64,000 nucleotides of DNA from assembly GCA_046153355.1 (NCBI GenBank), contig JBJXEY010000163.1:1-64000 (forward strand), in the 5' to 3' direction. Source of the stretch: 2-02-FULL-62-17 sp046153355 (lineage in GTDB: Bacteria; Pseudomonadota; Gammaproteobacteria; Burkholderiales; SG8-39). Shown here piece by piece: positions 51,076-61,144 of the stretch. Positions within the stretch are counted from its first letter, which is position 1. Every line of letters begins with the position of its first letter. The notes below the pieces were generated by a model. It saw nothing but the letters and a program-made list of their open reading frames with translations, did not search any database and was not told where the DNA came from. The translations under genes and the position numbers were made by a program.

Positions 51076-51675
51076 GTGGACAAAATGACATCTCGCCCCC
51101 TCGCCTTAACTCTCAACCTCCCCGCAGCTTCAGTTGCGGCTTCGGAGCGCCCCTTGCTCGCCCGAGCCTTGGCATCAATGGTCCCAGACGTGCTGGACGC
51201 AGTACGCGCGCGCCTGGGGGATCAGGCACGGCGCGTGGCGTTGGCATATGCCCCCGAAGTGGAAATCCGCCGGCCCAACTTTAAGATGCTGGAGATGCAA
51301 AAGACCGCCGCGGAGGCGGTGCTGCAAGGTTCGGAATGGATGACCGCTGAAGAAGTTGGACGTCTTGCCAAACGTTCGCCAAGCAACCGTGCCGCGCTTG
51401 CCAACCGCTGGAAACGCGAAGGCAAAGTGTTCGCGGTCAATTGGAAGGGGAAAGACTGGTTTCCCCGTTACGCGTTCGATGGCACCGTGCAACCGCAGCC
51501 GGTGATGGGCATTCTTTTGAAGACTCTGGGCGCTAGCATGGACCCCTGGCGAATCGCCGCCTGGTTCGAATCGAGCAATGGCGCGCTGGGTGGAAGGCGC
51601 CCACGAGAGGTAATGGACAGCCCCGATGCATTGATTGCCGCCGCAAGCCGCAAGGGCGGCTTGCGGCATGGCTGA
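51076..51675 (+). CDS. Xre/MbcA/ParS-type antitoxin of a RES toxin
   Basis: A 199-residue protein (GTG 51076 or ATG 51085). The middle resembles a small DNA-binding region (EWMTAEEVGRLAKRSPSNRAALANRWKREGKVFAV), and the C-terminus matches the toxin-binding domain typical of Xre/MbcA antitoxins: MDPWRIAAWFESSNGALGGRRPREVM. It overlaps the RES gene by eight bases, the antitoxin-first order of these modules. Predicted role: neutralise the toxin and repress the operon. Confidence 0.82.
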   Translation: MDKMTSRPLALTLNLPAASVAASERPLLARALASMVPDVLDAVRARLGDQARRVALAYAPEVEIRRPNFKMLEMQKTAAEAVLQGSEWMTAEEVGRLAKRSPSNRAALANRWKREGKVFAVNWKGKDWFPRYAFDGTVQPQPVMGILLKTLGASMDPWRIAAWFESSNGALGGRRPREVMDSPDALIAAASRKGGLRHG

Positions 51676-52327
51676 ACCGCTCTTCTTAAAGTGGCGAGCA
51701 GGAAAACAACTATTTCGAGTGCACGACACCTGCTACGCCGCGTCGCAGTTCAACGATTCCGGAAAAGGGGACGCGCGCTTTAGCCCCCTACGTAGCGCAT
51801 CCGGCAAAATCGTGCCAACACTCTACGCTGGGCAAACGCGCTCCTCGGTGTTGATGGAAACGGTATTTCACGATGTGCCAACACCTGCCTCCGACTACAT
51901 ACTCGATATCGACGATCTCAATGGCTTGGTGATGTCTTCTATCGCGCCGCGCCGCACGCTGCGTTTGCTTGCGCTCACCAGTATTGGGCTCAGACGCCTG
52001 GGCGAGGCAAAGACCCGCGTTATCGAAACCCCAAGCAGCGACTATCCGCAAACGCGCGCGCTCGCACTCGCCTGGCATGACGCCTATCGCCACGCCGACG
52101 GCATGCTGTGGATGTCGCGTCAAGACGACCAAGCGCGGGCTTTGGTGCTATTTGGTGATCGCGTTGGCGAAAAAGAGTTCGACATTTTCGAGAACAAGAT
52201 CCCGGTAGACGAGAGCCCGCGATTTGAAGAGTTGATCGCCACCGCACAATCCATTGGGATACGGATGGCCTATAGCGGCAAGCAAGGCATGGTCACCATG
52301 GCCGATCTCATGGACGCATCGCCGTAA
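51668..52327 (+). CDS. RES-domain toxin (NAD+-degrading family)
   Basis: RES toxins are named for conserved Arg, Glu and Ser; here they are Arg17 (QLFRVHD), Glu64 (VLMETVFHD) and Ser150 (LWMSRQD). The RFSPL and LYAGQT stretches also fit. Start 51668 gives MAEPLFLKW and 219 residues. Characterised relatives deplete NAD+ (ADP-ribosyl-transferase-like fold). It is encoded directly behind its antitoxin in an otherwise housekeeping ilvB-ahcY interval, a likely horizontally acquired cassette. Confidence 0.88.
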   Translation: MAEPLFLKWRAGKQLFRVHDTCYAASQFNDSGKGDARFSPLRSASGKIVPTLYAGQTRSSVLMETVFHDVPTPASDYILDIDDLNGLVMSSIAPRRTLRLLALTSIGLRRLGEAKTRVIETPSSDYPQTRALALAWHDAYRHADGMLWMSRQDDQARALVLFGDRVGEKEFDIFENKIPVDESPRFEELIATAQSIGIRMAYSGKQGMVTMADLMDASP

Positions 52328-52477
52328 ATCCCCTCCTATATCTCAGCGTATCTCTCGCGAAAATTCACACCGCAATTCGATTTTCCTTTCCCAGTGACTA
52401 TGGTTTCGCCATGGCATGCAAGGTCAAATTGCACTGCCAAATTTTGGTTAAGCCCCATGGTCTTGAGTTAAAATGCG

Positions 52478-52535
52478 CCTCCCTTGAGGAGCGTTGCGAC
52501 AACCTAGGAAATCCACGGTTGCCAGGCTCAAGGTG
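52478..52535 (+). ncRNA. S-adenosylhomocysteine (SAH) riboswitch
   Basis: Upstream of ahcY the sequence has the conserved GAGGAGCGTTGCGAC and GCCAGGCTC blocks of the SAH aptamer. P1 pairs CCTTGAG (52482-52488) with CTCAAGG (52527-52533), and a second stem is formed by AACC/GGTT. SAH riboswitches occur ahead of ahcY in beta- and gammaproteobacteria and turn the gene on when SAH accumulates. A possible promoter (TTGGTT...TAAAAT) ends just before the aptamer. Confidence 0.92.
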
Positions 52536-52584
52536 TCAATCTGAAACCGCGCTCGCTAACCTCTAAATCGAAAGGAGGCGCGAG

Positions 52585-54009
<1,425 letters not shown>

Positions 54010-54042
54010 GCACGGAGCTTTGCCGGTGAGCATCCGGCGGCA

Positions 54043-54080
54043 TAAAAAGCGGAGGGCTTCACAGGCCTTCCGCTTTTTTT
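54043..54080 (+). terminator. Rho-independent terminator after ahcY
   Basis: AAAAAGCGGAGGG pairs imperfectly with GGCCTTCCGCTTTTT across a short loop and is followed by seven T residues, 40-70 bases after the ahcY stop. Confidence 0.85.
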
Positions 54081-54164
54081 GTTTTCATTTTTATCGCAGC
54101 CGGAATCGTGGGCGCGTGCGATCATGTGCACGCAACATCGCACCGAATCATCGCGGAGCCTTCG

Positions 54165-54530
54165 ATGAAAAATGAATTTGCGGACTACATCCAGGATTTG
54201 CTCGCAGCGCACGGTCGCATCCTGGTGAAACGCATGTTCGGCGGTCACGGCGTGTACTGCGACGGGTTGTTCATCGCCATATTGAGCGGCGACACGCTTT
54301 ATTTCAAGGCCGACGAAGCAACGCGGCAGGCGTTCGAAACGGCGGATTGCGCCCGCTTCACTTACTCCCGCGCCGGCAAGACCGCCACGTTGGGTTTCTA
54401 TGCGGCGCCCGCCGAAGCGCTGGAGTCACCGGCCCTCATCAAACCCTGGGCAAATCTTGCAATCGAGGCGGCCCTGCGTTCACAAGCGGAAAAAACTCCC
54501 GCGAAGGACAGGCGTCGGTTGACCAAGTAG
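54165..54530 (+). CDS. TfoX/Sxy N-terminal domain protein
   Basis: A 121-residue protein: FADYIQDLLAAHGRILVKRMFGGHGVYCDGLFIAIL...LYFKADEATRQAF matches the TfoX N-terminal domain. TfoX/Sxy regulates competence in gammaproteobacteria, but stand-alone N-domain proteins like this have no known function. The C-terminal TfoX domain is missing. Start 54165 is chosen because it gives MKNEFADYIQDLL; a frame to 54108 is open. Confidence 0.85.
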   Translation: MKNEFADYIQDLLAAHGRILVKRMFGGHGVYCDGLFIAILSGDTLYFKADEATRQAFETADCARFTYSRAGKTATLGFYAAPAEALESPALIKPWANLAIEAALRSQAEKTPAKDRRRLTK

Positions 54531-54603
54531 GGGCCGACCTGCGCTAGGCCTGGGCATTTTTCACCAATCGATCAACATGAATTCGACTTTTCCGCAGGCT
54601 TGA

Positions 54604-55410
54604 ATGTCCACCCAACCGCTGCCCGAAGAAATCACTTCCTACGATCTGCTCAAATCCGCGGCCGTGGTTCTCATGGTGGTCGATCACCTGGGCTACTACT
54701 TTTTCTACGACGACCCGTGGTGGCGCGCGCTGGGCCGCATCGGTTTTCCGGTGTGGTTCTTTCTGGTGGGCTATTCCGCCGCACGCAAAATACCCGCGCG
54801 TCTGACCGTGTCGGCGATTGTTGTGCTGCTCTCAAGCGCCTTGGTCGGCCTAGCCTTGTTGCCGCTGAATGCACTGTTCACCATCATCGCGATCCGCGCG
54901 CTGATCGATCCTCTGATGCGCTTTGCTATGCATAGCCGCGCGCGACTATGGCTCACGAGCGCCGCGTTGGCCGCGATTACCCTGCCCAGTTGCGCGCTCA
55001 CCGAATACGGAACGATGGGCCTCATCACCGCCATGTTCGGCTTTGTCGTGCGCAACCGGAAAAAAACCGGTGACGACGCGCTTGCCTTGCAATTCATGAT
55101 TTTTGCCCTGCTGGTCTTTGTGTTCTACCAGCAGTTACTCTACCGTTTCGGTCCGGCCCAATTTATCGTCATGGCGCTGTGCACCGCCGCGATGCACTAC
55201 ACGATCCTGCATTTCCAGCCGCGCACCTATCCGCGACTGACGGCGCGTTGTCCGCGCGCCCTAACGGCCGTGTTACAGCTGTGCGGGCGCTGGACGCTGG
55301 AAATCTACGTCGTGCATCTATTTGCCTTCGGCGTTCTGGCCGTGCTCTTGGATATTCCGGGCATGGGCTGGTTTCAGATACGAAGCGGTTTGCCATCCTT
55401 TGGCACGTAA
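54604..55410 (+). CDS. TraX-like polytopic membrane protein
   Basis: A 268-residue protein with about seven membrane helices. The start DLLKSAAVVLMVVDHLGYYFF...WWRALGRIGFPVWFFLVGYSAARK matches the TraX family, whose plasmid member N-acetylates F pilin. Chromosomal TraX-like proteins are of unknown substrate. The C-terminal part CGRWTLEIYVVHLFAFGVL fits acyltransferase-like membrane proteins as well. It is convergent with a membrane S41 protease gene. Confidence 0.75.
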   Translation: MSTQPLPEEITSYDLLKSAAVVLMVVDHLGYYFFYDDPWWRALGRIGFPVWFFLVGYSAARKIPARLTVSAIVVLLSSALVGLALLPLNALFTIIAIRALIDPLMRFAMHSRARLWLTSAALAAITLPSCALTEYGTMGLITAMFGFVVRNRKKTGDDALALQFMIFALLVFVFYQQLLYRFGPAQFIVMALCTAAMHYTILHFQPRTYPRLTARCPRALTAVLQLCGRWTLEIYVVHLFAFGVLAVLLDIPGMGWFQIRSGLPSFGT

Positions 55411-55480
55411 TTCCACTGACATACCGCCTGGATTCGCCCTTCAGCCCATCCCCTATCGCAAGGCGGGCGCGCAGGCACCA

Positions 55481-57388
55481 TCAACCGCGCGCCGGCGCCG
55501 CGCATTGGCCATGCAACGCGTAGTGCCGGGCGGCGGCAAGCGAAGGGTCATCGCGGCTGCCCGGATAAATATCTACCCTGTCCTCCACCTTGCACTGTGC
55601 TGGGATGCCCATGGTGTATTGCCCCTCGCCGCGCGCGTTCCCAAGTTCAAAGGAAATCAGCAGGAAATCGGTGCCGCGAAAGCGCAGCGGTCGGAAGCCA
55701 TAGGGCTTCCCGCAGGTCGTCTGACCGATGGTGACCACCTCAACAAACGGTCTGAGCCCATTAATCAGCGCCTCGCTCGATGAACAGGTCATGCCGCCGG
55801 TAAGGATGAAAACCCTGCGCAGGCCTAGCGCGTGAGGGCGCGAATCAAATCGCCCGCTATTCCAGTTCAAATCGCGATAGCGCTCATTGTGCCGCTCGGT
55901 AATGAGGGCTTCTCCAGATAGCATGGGACTGGCGATCAGGCTAGCAAGGTGTGTTGCCGCATTGGTGGTGCCACCAAGGTTGTAGCGAAGATCGATCACC
56001 AGCTCGCGGATGCCCGCCGCGCTGAACTCCCTGAACGCCGCATCGGTGCTATCGCGGAAGCGTCGGGCAAAACCATCCAGATACAGGTAGCCCACCGGCG
56101 TGGCGTCCCAATTTAGAACGCTTGAGGTGACCGCCCGCTCGTCGCCGCTGCCAAGGTTCACGGTACGCGTGGTTTTGCCCGGTGGAATGCGGAACACGGC
56201 ATTGCCCTCGGCCGTCGGTTCGTCAACCAAGATCCAGCCGCGCTCTACACCAGCTCGCCCGGCGCCACTGGCGGGGTTTACCTGCGTCACCCAATAACCG
56301 TTTTCGCCATAGGCAACGCTGAAGCCGAAATACTTTTCCCGGCCGAAAAGCTTTTCAGCTGGTACAGCGCGGCTAAATCGATCCGCCGGGAGCCGTGCGG
56401 CGCGAATGAATTCGCCGGCATCAAGACCTGCCCCAGGCTCCGCCGGAAGTTGATCCGCCCACAAGTACGAGTCACGCATCGCAAACCACGCAAACTGCGC
56501 CCTCGACATAGGCAACAAGGCGCTGTTCCAAGAAACCATACGAGCCACTTCCAGATTCAGCAGCGAACCGACGATCCCGAGGGCGGCAAACCAGAACGCG
56601 GCAAACCAAACGAGGCCTTGCAGGACCACCGTGACGCGCAATGGCCGTGGCGCGTCGGAGTAATGCGCCATCACCAGCGCGCCTGGCAGACCCAGCCAGC
56701 CCCATGACACCCAAGATTTGTCATTCGATAACTGATGCACGCACCACACCGCCAGCACCAGCGCTGCCGCATCAAATAGCAGCGTGCGTAGCCGCAGAGG
56801 GATACCCCCAGCCCGATGCAGCATGGCCGAGGTGAAAACGCCCAGCAGCGCCGCAACCAAAAGGAGCGGCAGGGTGTCATTCCAGTCGATTGGAAGAAAC
56901 AGTACGAACGAACGCCGCAGCAAGACCAGCAGGCAAAGCATGGCGCCGCCATACGCCAATCGCAACATGCCGGTGGGACATTCAATGGCGAAACGCCACG
57001 GCAAACCGCGATGCCACAAGCAGGCAATAGCCACGGCAAACCCCGCGACCCAACCGGTCAACCAATCGCCGTACTTGGTGGGCGCGCCCCAGTCGAGGAG
57101 ATCGAAGAGGCCGGCAGATGCTAGCGCCAACCCAATGGCCTGCAACCAGAGGTTGTTTCGTTGCGGCAGCAGGTTGACCACGAGCAAAACCAGGCCGACA
57201 AGGATCGTCGCCCCTTCAACCCGAAACCAGACAAACCAACCGGCGAAATCAGCCGCCGCCAACAACAACGCGAAGAAGGCCGCGAACATGAGCGAGGGCG
57301 CGTGCGCATCTTCATTCCCATTCCAAGAAGCTCCCCGATCACCAATTGATTCGGGTGTATTGCAAACAACATCGACGCGGGGATTCAC
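55481..57388 (-). CDS. Polytopic membrane protein with C-terminal S41 protease domain
   Basis: A 635-residue protein. Residues about 30-290 hold roughly nine membrane helices; a region with PDZ-like features follows (GYWVTQVNPASGAGRAGVERGWILVDE), then an S41 tail-specific protease domain with IRELVIDLRYNLGGTTNAA, the Ser region TCSSSEAL (536-541) and Lys561 in TIGQTTCGKPYG. Ser and Lys are spaced like the CtpA dyad. The combination of many helices with S41 is less common than a single anchor. Substrate unknown. Confidence 0.8.
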   Translation of the reverse strand: MNPRVDVVCNTPESIGDRGASWNGNEDAHAPSLMFAAFFALLLAAADFAGWFVWFRVEGATILVGLVLLVVNLLPQRNNLWLQAIGLALASAGLFDLLDWGAPTKYGDWLTGWVAGFAVAIACLWHRGLPWRFAIECPTGMLRLAYGGAMLCLLVLLRRSFVLFLPIDWNDTLPLLLVAALLGVFTSAMLHRAGGIPLRLRTLLFDAAALVLAVWCVHQLSNDKSWVSWGWLGLPGALVMAHYSDAPRPLRVTVVLQGLVWFAAFWFAALGIVGSLLNLEVARMVSWNSALLPMSRAQFAWFAMRDSYLWADQLPAEPGAGLDAGEFIRAARLPADRFSRAVPAEKLFGREKYFGFSVAYGENGYWVTQVNPASGAGRAGVERGWILVDEPTAEGNAVFRIPPGKTTRTVNLGSGDERAVTSSVLNWDATPVGYLYLDGFARRFRDSTDAAFREFSAAGIRELVIDLRYNLGGTTNAATHLASLIASPMLSGEALITERHNERYRDLNWNSGRFDSRPHALGLRRVFILTGGMTCSSSEALINGLRPFVEVVTIGQTTCGKPYGFRPLRFRGTDFLLISFELGNARGEGQYTMGIPAQCKVEDRVDIYPGSRDDPSLAAARHYALHGQCAAPARG

Positions 57389-57587
57389 TGTGGTCCTGGA
57401 AAACTTTGATCCATCCTCTTGCGGCCCGAATAGCTACCGCGCATCCGCGAATTATCGCAACGGGAATAGAAATTAACTATCGACAAGGTAGAAAAATACA
57501 ATTTCCCCTACAACCCGTGGGTTTCTATAGTGCCGCTGTCAGCGGCAATAGCCTTGTCATACTCATCAACATAGAGGAAACCGCCAC

Positions 57588-57632
57588 ATGAAACTCATAG
57601 GAAATCAGAAAGCACTGAACGAACTGGGCTAG
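57588..57632 (+). CDS. Micro-ORF (14 aa) ahead of the Fe-S operon, possible rubrerythrin remnant
   Basis: GAGGAAA precedes an ATG that reads MKLIGNQKALNELG then TAG. The start resembles rubrerythrin N-termini of the MKxLKGTQTEKNL type, and a rubrerythrin gene is often found at this position before the Hdr-like/DUF3501 genes. It may be a remnant, a leader peptide, or chance. The whole 57389-57737 interval has no other gene. Confidence 0.3.
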   Translation: MKLIGNQKALNELG

Positions 57633-57639
57633 AGTAATG

Positions 57640-57703
57640 GGCCGCCCGCGCTACTGACCGGCGCAATTCGTCGGCGCTTTTCGCCAGCACTCGACGGGCG
57701 GCC
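57640..57703 (+). promoter_or_regulatory. Structured leader: 9-bp inverted repeat before the Fe-S operon
   Basis: GGCCGCCCG (57640-57648) and CGGGCGGCC (57695-57703) are perfectly complementary and enclose 46 bases that contain a smaller GGCG/CGCC hairpin. It lies 34 bases before the downstream ATG, so the RNA could form a long stem close to the ribosome binding site. A further 7-bp hairpin is at 57531-57547. Confidence 0.6.
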
Positions 57704-57737
57704 ACTTCAGCACCAAGGCAACAACAAAAGGAACATC

Positions 57738-59063
57738 ATGGCTCAAGAAGGTAATCTCCAAGCGCCCACCCGCCACGCCCTCGACTGGCAGAACCCCGAT
57801 TTCTTCAATGAAGAATCGCTGCACAAGGAGATGGAGCGCGTTTTCGACATTTGTCACGGCTGCCGCCGCTGCGTGAGTCTTTGTCAATCGTTCCCCACGT
57901 TGTTTGACTTAGTCGACGAATGCGAATCCATGGAAGTCGATGGCGTCAAGAAAGAGGATTACAAAAAGGTTGTAGATCATTGTTACCTGTGCGACCTGTG
58001 TTACATGACCAAATGCCCGTACGTGCCACCCCACGCGTGGAATGTGGATTTTCCGCATCTGATGCTGCGTGCCAAAGCGGTCGAATACCAAAAGGGCGGC
58101 ACGAAACTTCGCGACAAGATCCTCACCAGCACCGATGTGGTGGGTAGTTTCGTTGGCATCCCCATCGTTGCGCCCACCGTCAATGCGGTCAATAAAGTTG
58201 GCGTGGCACGCAAGGCATTGCAGGCGGTGGCGGAAATTCACGCCGACGCCTGGCTACCGGAATTCGTAAGTAAAAGTTTGCGCAGCCGCCTCAAAAAACT
58301 GCCCAGCGACACCACGGGAGAAGTCGCCGGCAAAACCAAAGGCAAAGTGGCGCTGTTTGCCACCTGTTACATGAACCGCAACGAGCCTGGCCCCGGCGAA
58401 GACATGGCCGTCGTATTTGCGCATAACAGCATTCCGCTCACCATCGCGACAAAGGAACGTTGCTGCGGCATGCCTAAGCTGGAGTTGGGCGATCTCGAAT
58501 CAGTCAAGGCCGCGAAGGAATTCAACATTCCGGTGCTCGCCAAAATGGTCGATGAGGGCTGGGATCTCACCGCGTTGATCCCCTCTTGTGTGCTGATGTT
58601 CAAGCAGGAACTGCCCTTGATGTTCCCCAACGACTCTGAGGTACAAAAGGTGAAAGCGGCGTTTTACGACCCGTTTGAATACCTGATGCTGCGCCACAAA
58701 GAAGGCAAGCTGAACACCGATTTCAAACAAGGCTTGGGTAAGGTGGCCTATCAGGCGGCATGCCATCAGCGCGTGCAGAACATTGGCCCAAAAACAAAGG
58801 AGATTCTTTCGCTCATTCCTGACACCAAAGTCGATATGATCGAGCGCTGCTCCGGGCACGATGGCACCTATGCGGTGAAAAAGGAATTTCATGAATTCGC
58901 CATGAAAATCGTCAAGCCAGTGGTGGCCCGCGTCAATGACGCCAAACCCGATCACTATGGTTCCGACTGTGCGATGGCCGGTCATCACATCGCCCATGCG
59001 CGCGCCGACGGCAGCGCGCCTGAACACCCCATGACTTTGTTACGCATGGCCTACGGCCTTTGA
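57738..59063 (+). CDS. Heterodisulfide-reductase-like iron-sulfur protein
   Basis: A 441-residue protein with two N-terminal 4Fe-4S ligand sets, CHGCRRCVSLCQSFP and CYLCDLCYMTKCPYVPP, and two C-terminal CCG-like domains (KERCCGMPKLELGD; IERCSGHDGTYAVKKE and DHYGSDCAMAG). It belongs to the GlpC/HdrD-like family that in proteobacteria is co-encoded with rubrerythrin and DUF3501. The reaction is unknown; electron transfer in peroxide or thiol defence is a guess. Its stop overlaps the DUF3501 start by four bases. Confidence 0.9.
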   Translation: MAQEGNLQAPTRHALDWQNPDFFNEESLHKEMERVFDICHGCRRCVSLCQSFPTLFDLVDECESMEVDGVKKEDYKKVVDHCYLCDLCYMTKCPYVPPHAWNVDFPHLMLRAKAVEYQKGGTKLRDKILTSTDVVGSFVGIPIVAPTVNAVNKVGVARKALQAVAEIHADAWLPEFVSKSLRSRLKKLPSDTTGEVAGKTKGKVALFATCYMNRNEPGPGEDMAVVFAHNSIPLTIATKERCCGMPKLELGDLESVKAAKEFNIPVLAKMVDEGWDLTALIPSCVLMFKQELPLMFPNDSEVQKVKAAFYDPFEYLMLRHKEGKLNTDFKQGLGKVAYQAACHQRVQNIGPKTKEILSLIPDTKVDMIERCSGHDGTYAVKKEFHEFAMKIVKPVVARVNDAKPDHYGSDCAMAGHHIAHARADGSAPEHPMTLLRMAYGL

Positions 59064-59647
59064 AAGAAACTATGCTCACCCACGAAGACTTGTTTAGCCT
59101 GGAAAAATACGCGCGCGAGCGCACCGCGTTTCGCGCCAAGGTCATGGCGCACAAGGACCAGCGCCGCGTTGCGCTAGGAGAGAACGCCAACCTATATTTC
59201 GAGGACGCGCTCACCATGCAATACCAGGTGCAGGAAATGCTGCGCCTGGAGCGGATTTTTGAACCTGAGAAAATCCAAGAGGAACTGGATGCCTACAACC
59301 CGCTGATCCCCAATGGCAGCAATTGGAAAGCCACCTTCATGCTCGAGTATGGCGATGAGGCCGAGCGCAAGGTTGCCTTGGCGAAGCTAGTTGGCATCGA
59401 CAGCGCGGTGTGGATGCAGGTGGGCGCGTTGGAGAAAATCCGCCCCATTGCCAACGAAGATCTGGAGCGCAACACCGAGGAGAAAACCGCTGCGGTGCAT
59501 TTCTTGCGCTTTGAACTGACGACGGAAATGGTGGCCGCAGTGAAGGGCGGCGCGCCGATACGTGCCGGCATTGATCACGCCAATTACCAGGCGAACGTCC
59601 AACTAAGCGAAACGACGCGTGCCTCACTGGCGCGGGACCTGGCATAA
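59060..59647 (+). CDS. DUF3501-family protein
   Basis: A 195-residue soluble protein starting MLTHEDLFSLEKYARERTAFRAKVMAHKDQRRVALGENANLYFED, typical of DUF3501. No motif for a known activity is seen. Partner of the upstream Fe-S protein by translational overlap. The rubrerythrin that usually completes this trio is not in the adjacent 350 bases upstream. Confidence 0.88.
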   Translation: MKETMLTHEDLFSLEKYARERTAFRAKVMAHKDQRRVALGENANLYFEDALTMQYQVQEMLRLERIFEPEKIQEELDAYNPLIPNGSNWKATFMLEYGDEAERKVALAKLVGIDSAVWMQVGALEKIRPIANEDLERNTEEKTAAVHFLRFELTTEMVAAVKGGAPIRAGIDHANYQANVQLSETTRASLARDLA

Positions 59648-59722
59648 CCTGCCTAGGGATACTTGAGCGGTGTAACGGCGATTAGCAAAGCCAATCAATT
59701 CGCCAGGGTTCTTGCCGAATTC

Positions 59723-61099
59723 TTAATGATTTTTAGTGGCTGCTTTAATACTGGCGCCACTAACATAAAGAAAATAAGTCATCGCTAGGATATTTGCCAC
59801 GACCAGCGCGCAAGCTGCACCCACCCAGAAACCCTTGGCACCCATGGGCGTGGCAATTCCCAGCCAGCTCAGATCCACGCTCTTCAGGGCAAATAAATAG
59901 CCGCCGCCCAGGCCAACGCCCCACAACGCAAATGCGTTGCAAAACATCGGCACCAGCGCGCGCTTGTAGCCGCGCAACACGTTGATCGCCACGGCCTGCA
60001 CCGCGTCCAAGGCGTGATACACCGCCACCACCGATAGCAATGTGGCGGCAATGGCGATCACCTTGGCATCCGGTGAATAAATCGCGGCGACTCGGTCGCT
60101 GGTAAAAAACAACAGCATACCCACGCAACAGCCAACGCCAAATGCCGTCGCAATGCCCACCAGCGCCGTTGAGCGCGCGCGCACGAAATCTTTAGCGCCA
60201 ATCGCCTGCCCCACCAACACGCTCGCGGCATTGCCAATCGCCAAGGGAAGCATGTAGAGAATCGCGGCAAAGTTGCCGGCGATCTGATGCGCCGCCGAAT
60301 TGAGGGGCCCCAATTGCGCTACGAACAAGGCCATGAAGGTAAATGCGGTGACATCGATAAAAAACGTCAACCCAATCGGCAAGCCCAGTGACACCAGGTG
60401 CCCGATGCGTTTGAGATCCGGCCAGGACCAGCGCTCGAACACCTTGTAGCGGTCGTAATCGTGATCGGTGTAGCACCAGTACCAGGCGGCGATCACGATG
60501 CCCCAGGAAATTACCGCAGTGGCCACCGCGCAACCCACACCACCCATTTCCGGCATACCGAAATAGCCATACATAAAAATCAGGTTCAACGGAATCTTGA
60601 AGAGCAAGCCCGCCAGATTCAACATCATGATGGTGCGCGGTTTCGACACCGCCGAACTCAGGCCGTAGAAAATCCGAAATGCCAAGGTCGCCGGCACCGC
60701 CCACGACAATGCCGCCAGATACGCCCGCGTACGCACCTCTACCTCGGGTTCGAGTTGGGTCAACGCAAAAAACGGATCGGGATATTGCAACGCCAGGAAA
60801 CAAAGCAGCGTCAACAGCAAGGCCAACCACGAACATTGGCGCACCTCTTCGCCAATTTCGCCAAAGCGCCCCGCACCGTAGAGCTGCGCGACGGTGGGCG
60901 TGAGAGCCAGCAGAATCCCCATCATCGCGACGAAAATGCTCATGTAAATCGATGCACCCACACCGATACCGGCTAGATCCAGCGTGCTGTAGCGCCCGGC
61001 CATGATGGTGTCGATAAAACCATTGGCCATCACCGCCATCTGGCCGACAAACATCGGCCAGCCGAGGCGAAAGATGTCTTTGAGGAGATGTCTAGACAT
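59723..61099 (-). CDS. MATE-family multidrug/metabolite efflux transporter
   Basis: A 458-residue protein with twelve membrane helices and the internal twofold pattern of MATE transporters: LGWPMFVGQMAVMANGFIDTIMAGRYSTLDLAGIGVG in the first half and LGLPIGLTFFIDVTAFTFMALFVAQLGPLNSAAHQIAGN in the second. It resembles the NorM subfamily, which exchanges Na+ or H+ for drugs. Substrate not predictable. It is convergent with DUF3501 and precedes the TPMT gene on the same strand order. Confidence 0.94.
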   Translation of the reverse strand: MSRHLLKDIFRLGWPMFVGQMAVMANGFIDTIMAGRYSTLDLAGIGVGASIYMSIFVAMMGILLALTPTVAQLYGAGRFGEIGEEVRQCSWLALLLTLLCFLALQYPDPFFALTQLEPEVEVRTRAYLAALSWAVPATLAFRIFYGLSSAVSKPRTIMMLNLAGLLFKIPLNLIFMYGYFGMPEMGGVGCAVATAVISWGIVIAAWYWCYTDHDYDRYKVFERWSWPDLKRIGHLVSLGLPIGLTFFIDVTAFTFMALFVAQLGPLNSAAHQIAGNFAAILYMLPLAIGNAASVLVGQAIGAKDFVRARSTALVGIATAFGVGCCVGMLLFFTSDRVAAIYSPDAKVIAIAATLLSVVAVYHALDAVQAVAINVLRGYKRALVPMFCNAFALWGVGLGGGYLFALKSVDLSWLGIATPMGAKGFWVGAACALVVANILAMTYFLYVSGASIKAATKNH

Positions 61100-61144
61100 G
61101 AAGTTTCAGATTCGAAAATATCGCCACAGTATTTGACTCAAAAA

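Noticed and set aside
56784..57476. Plus-strand frame of 230 codons opposite the S41 membrane protein
   Set aside because: Composition is Arg/Asn/Pro-rich noise and the opposite strand has helices plus an S41 domain.
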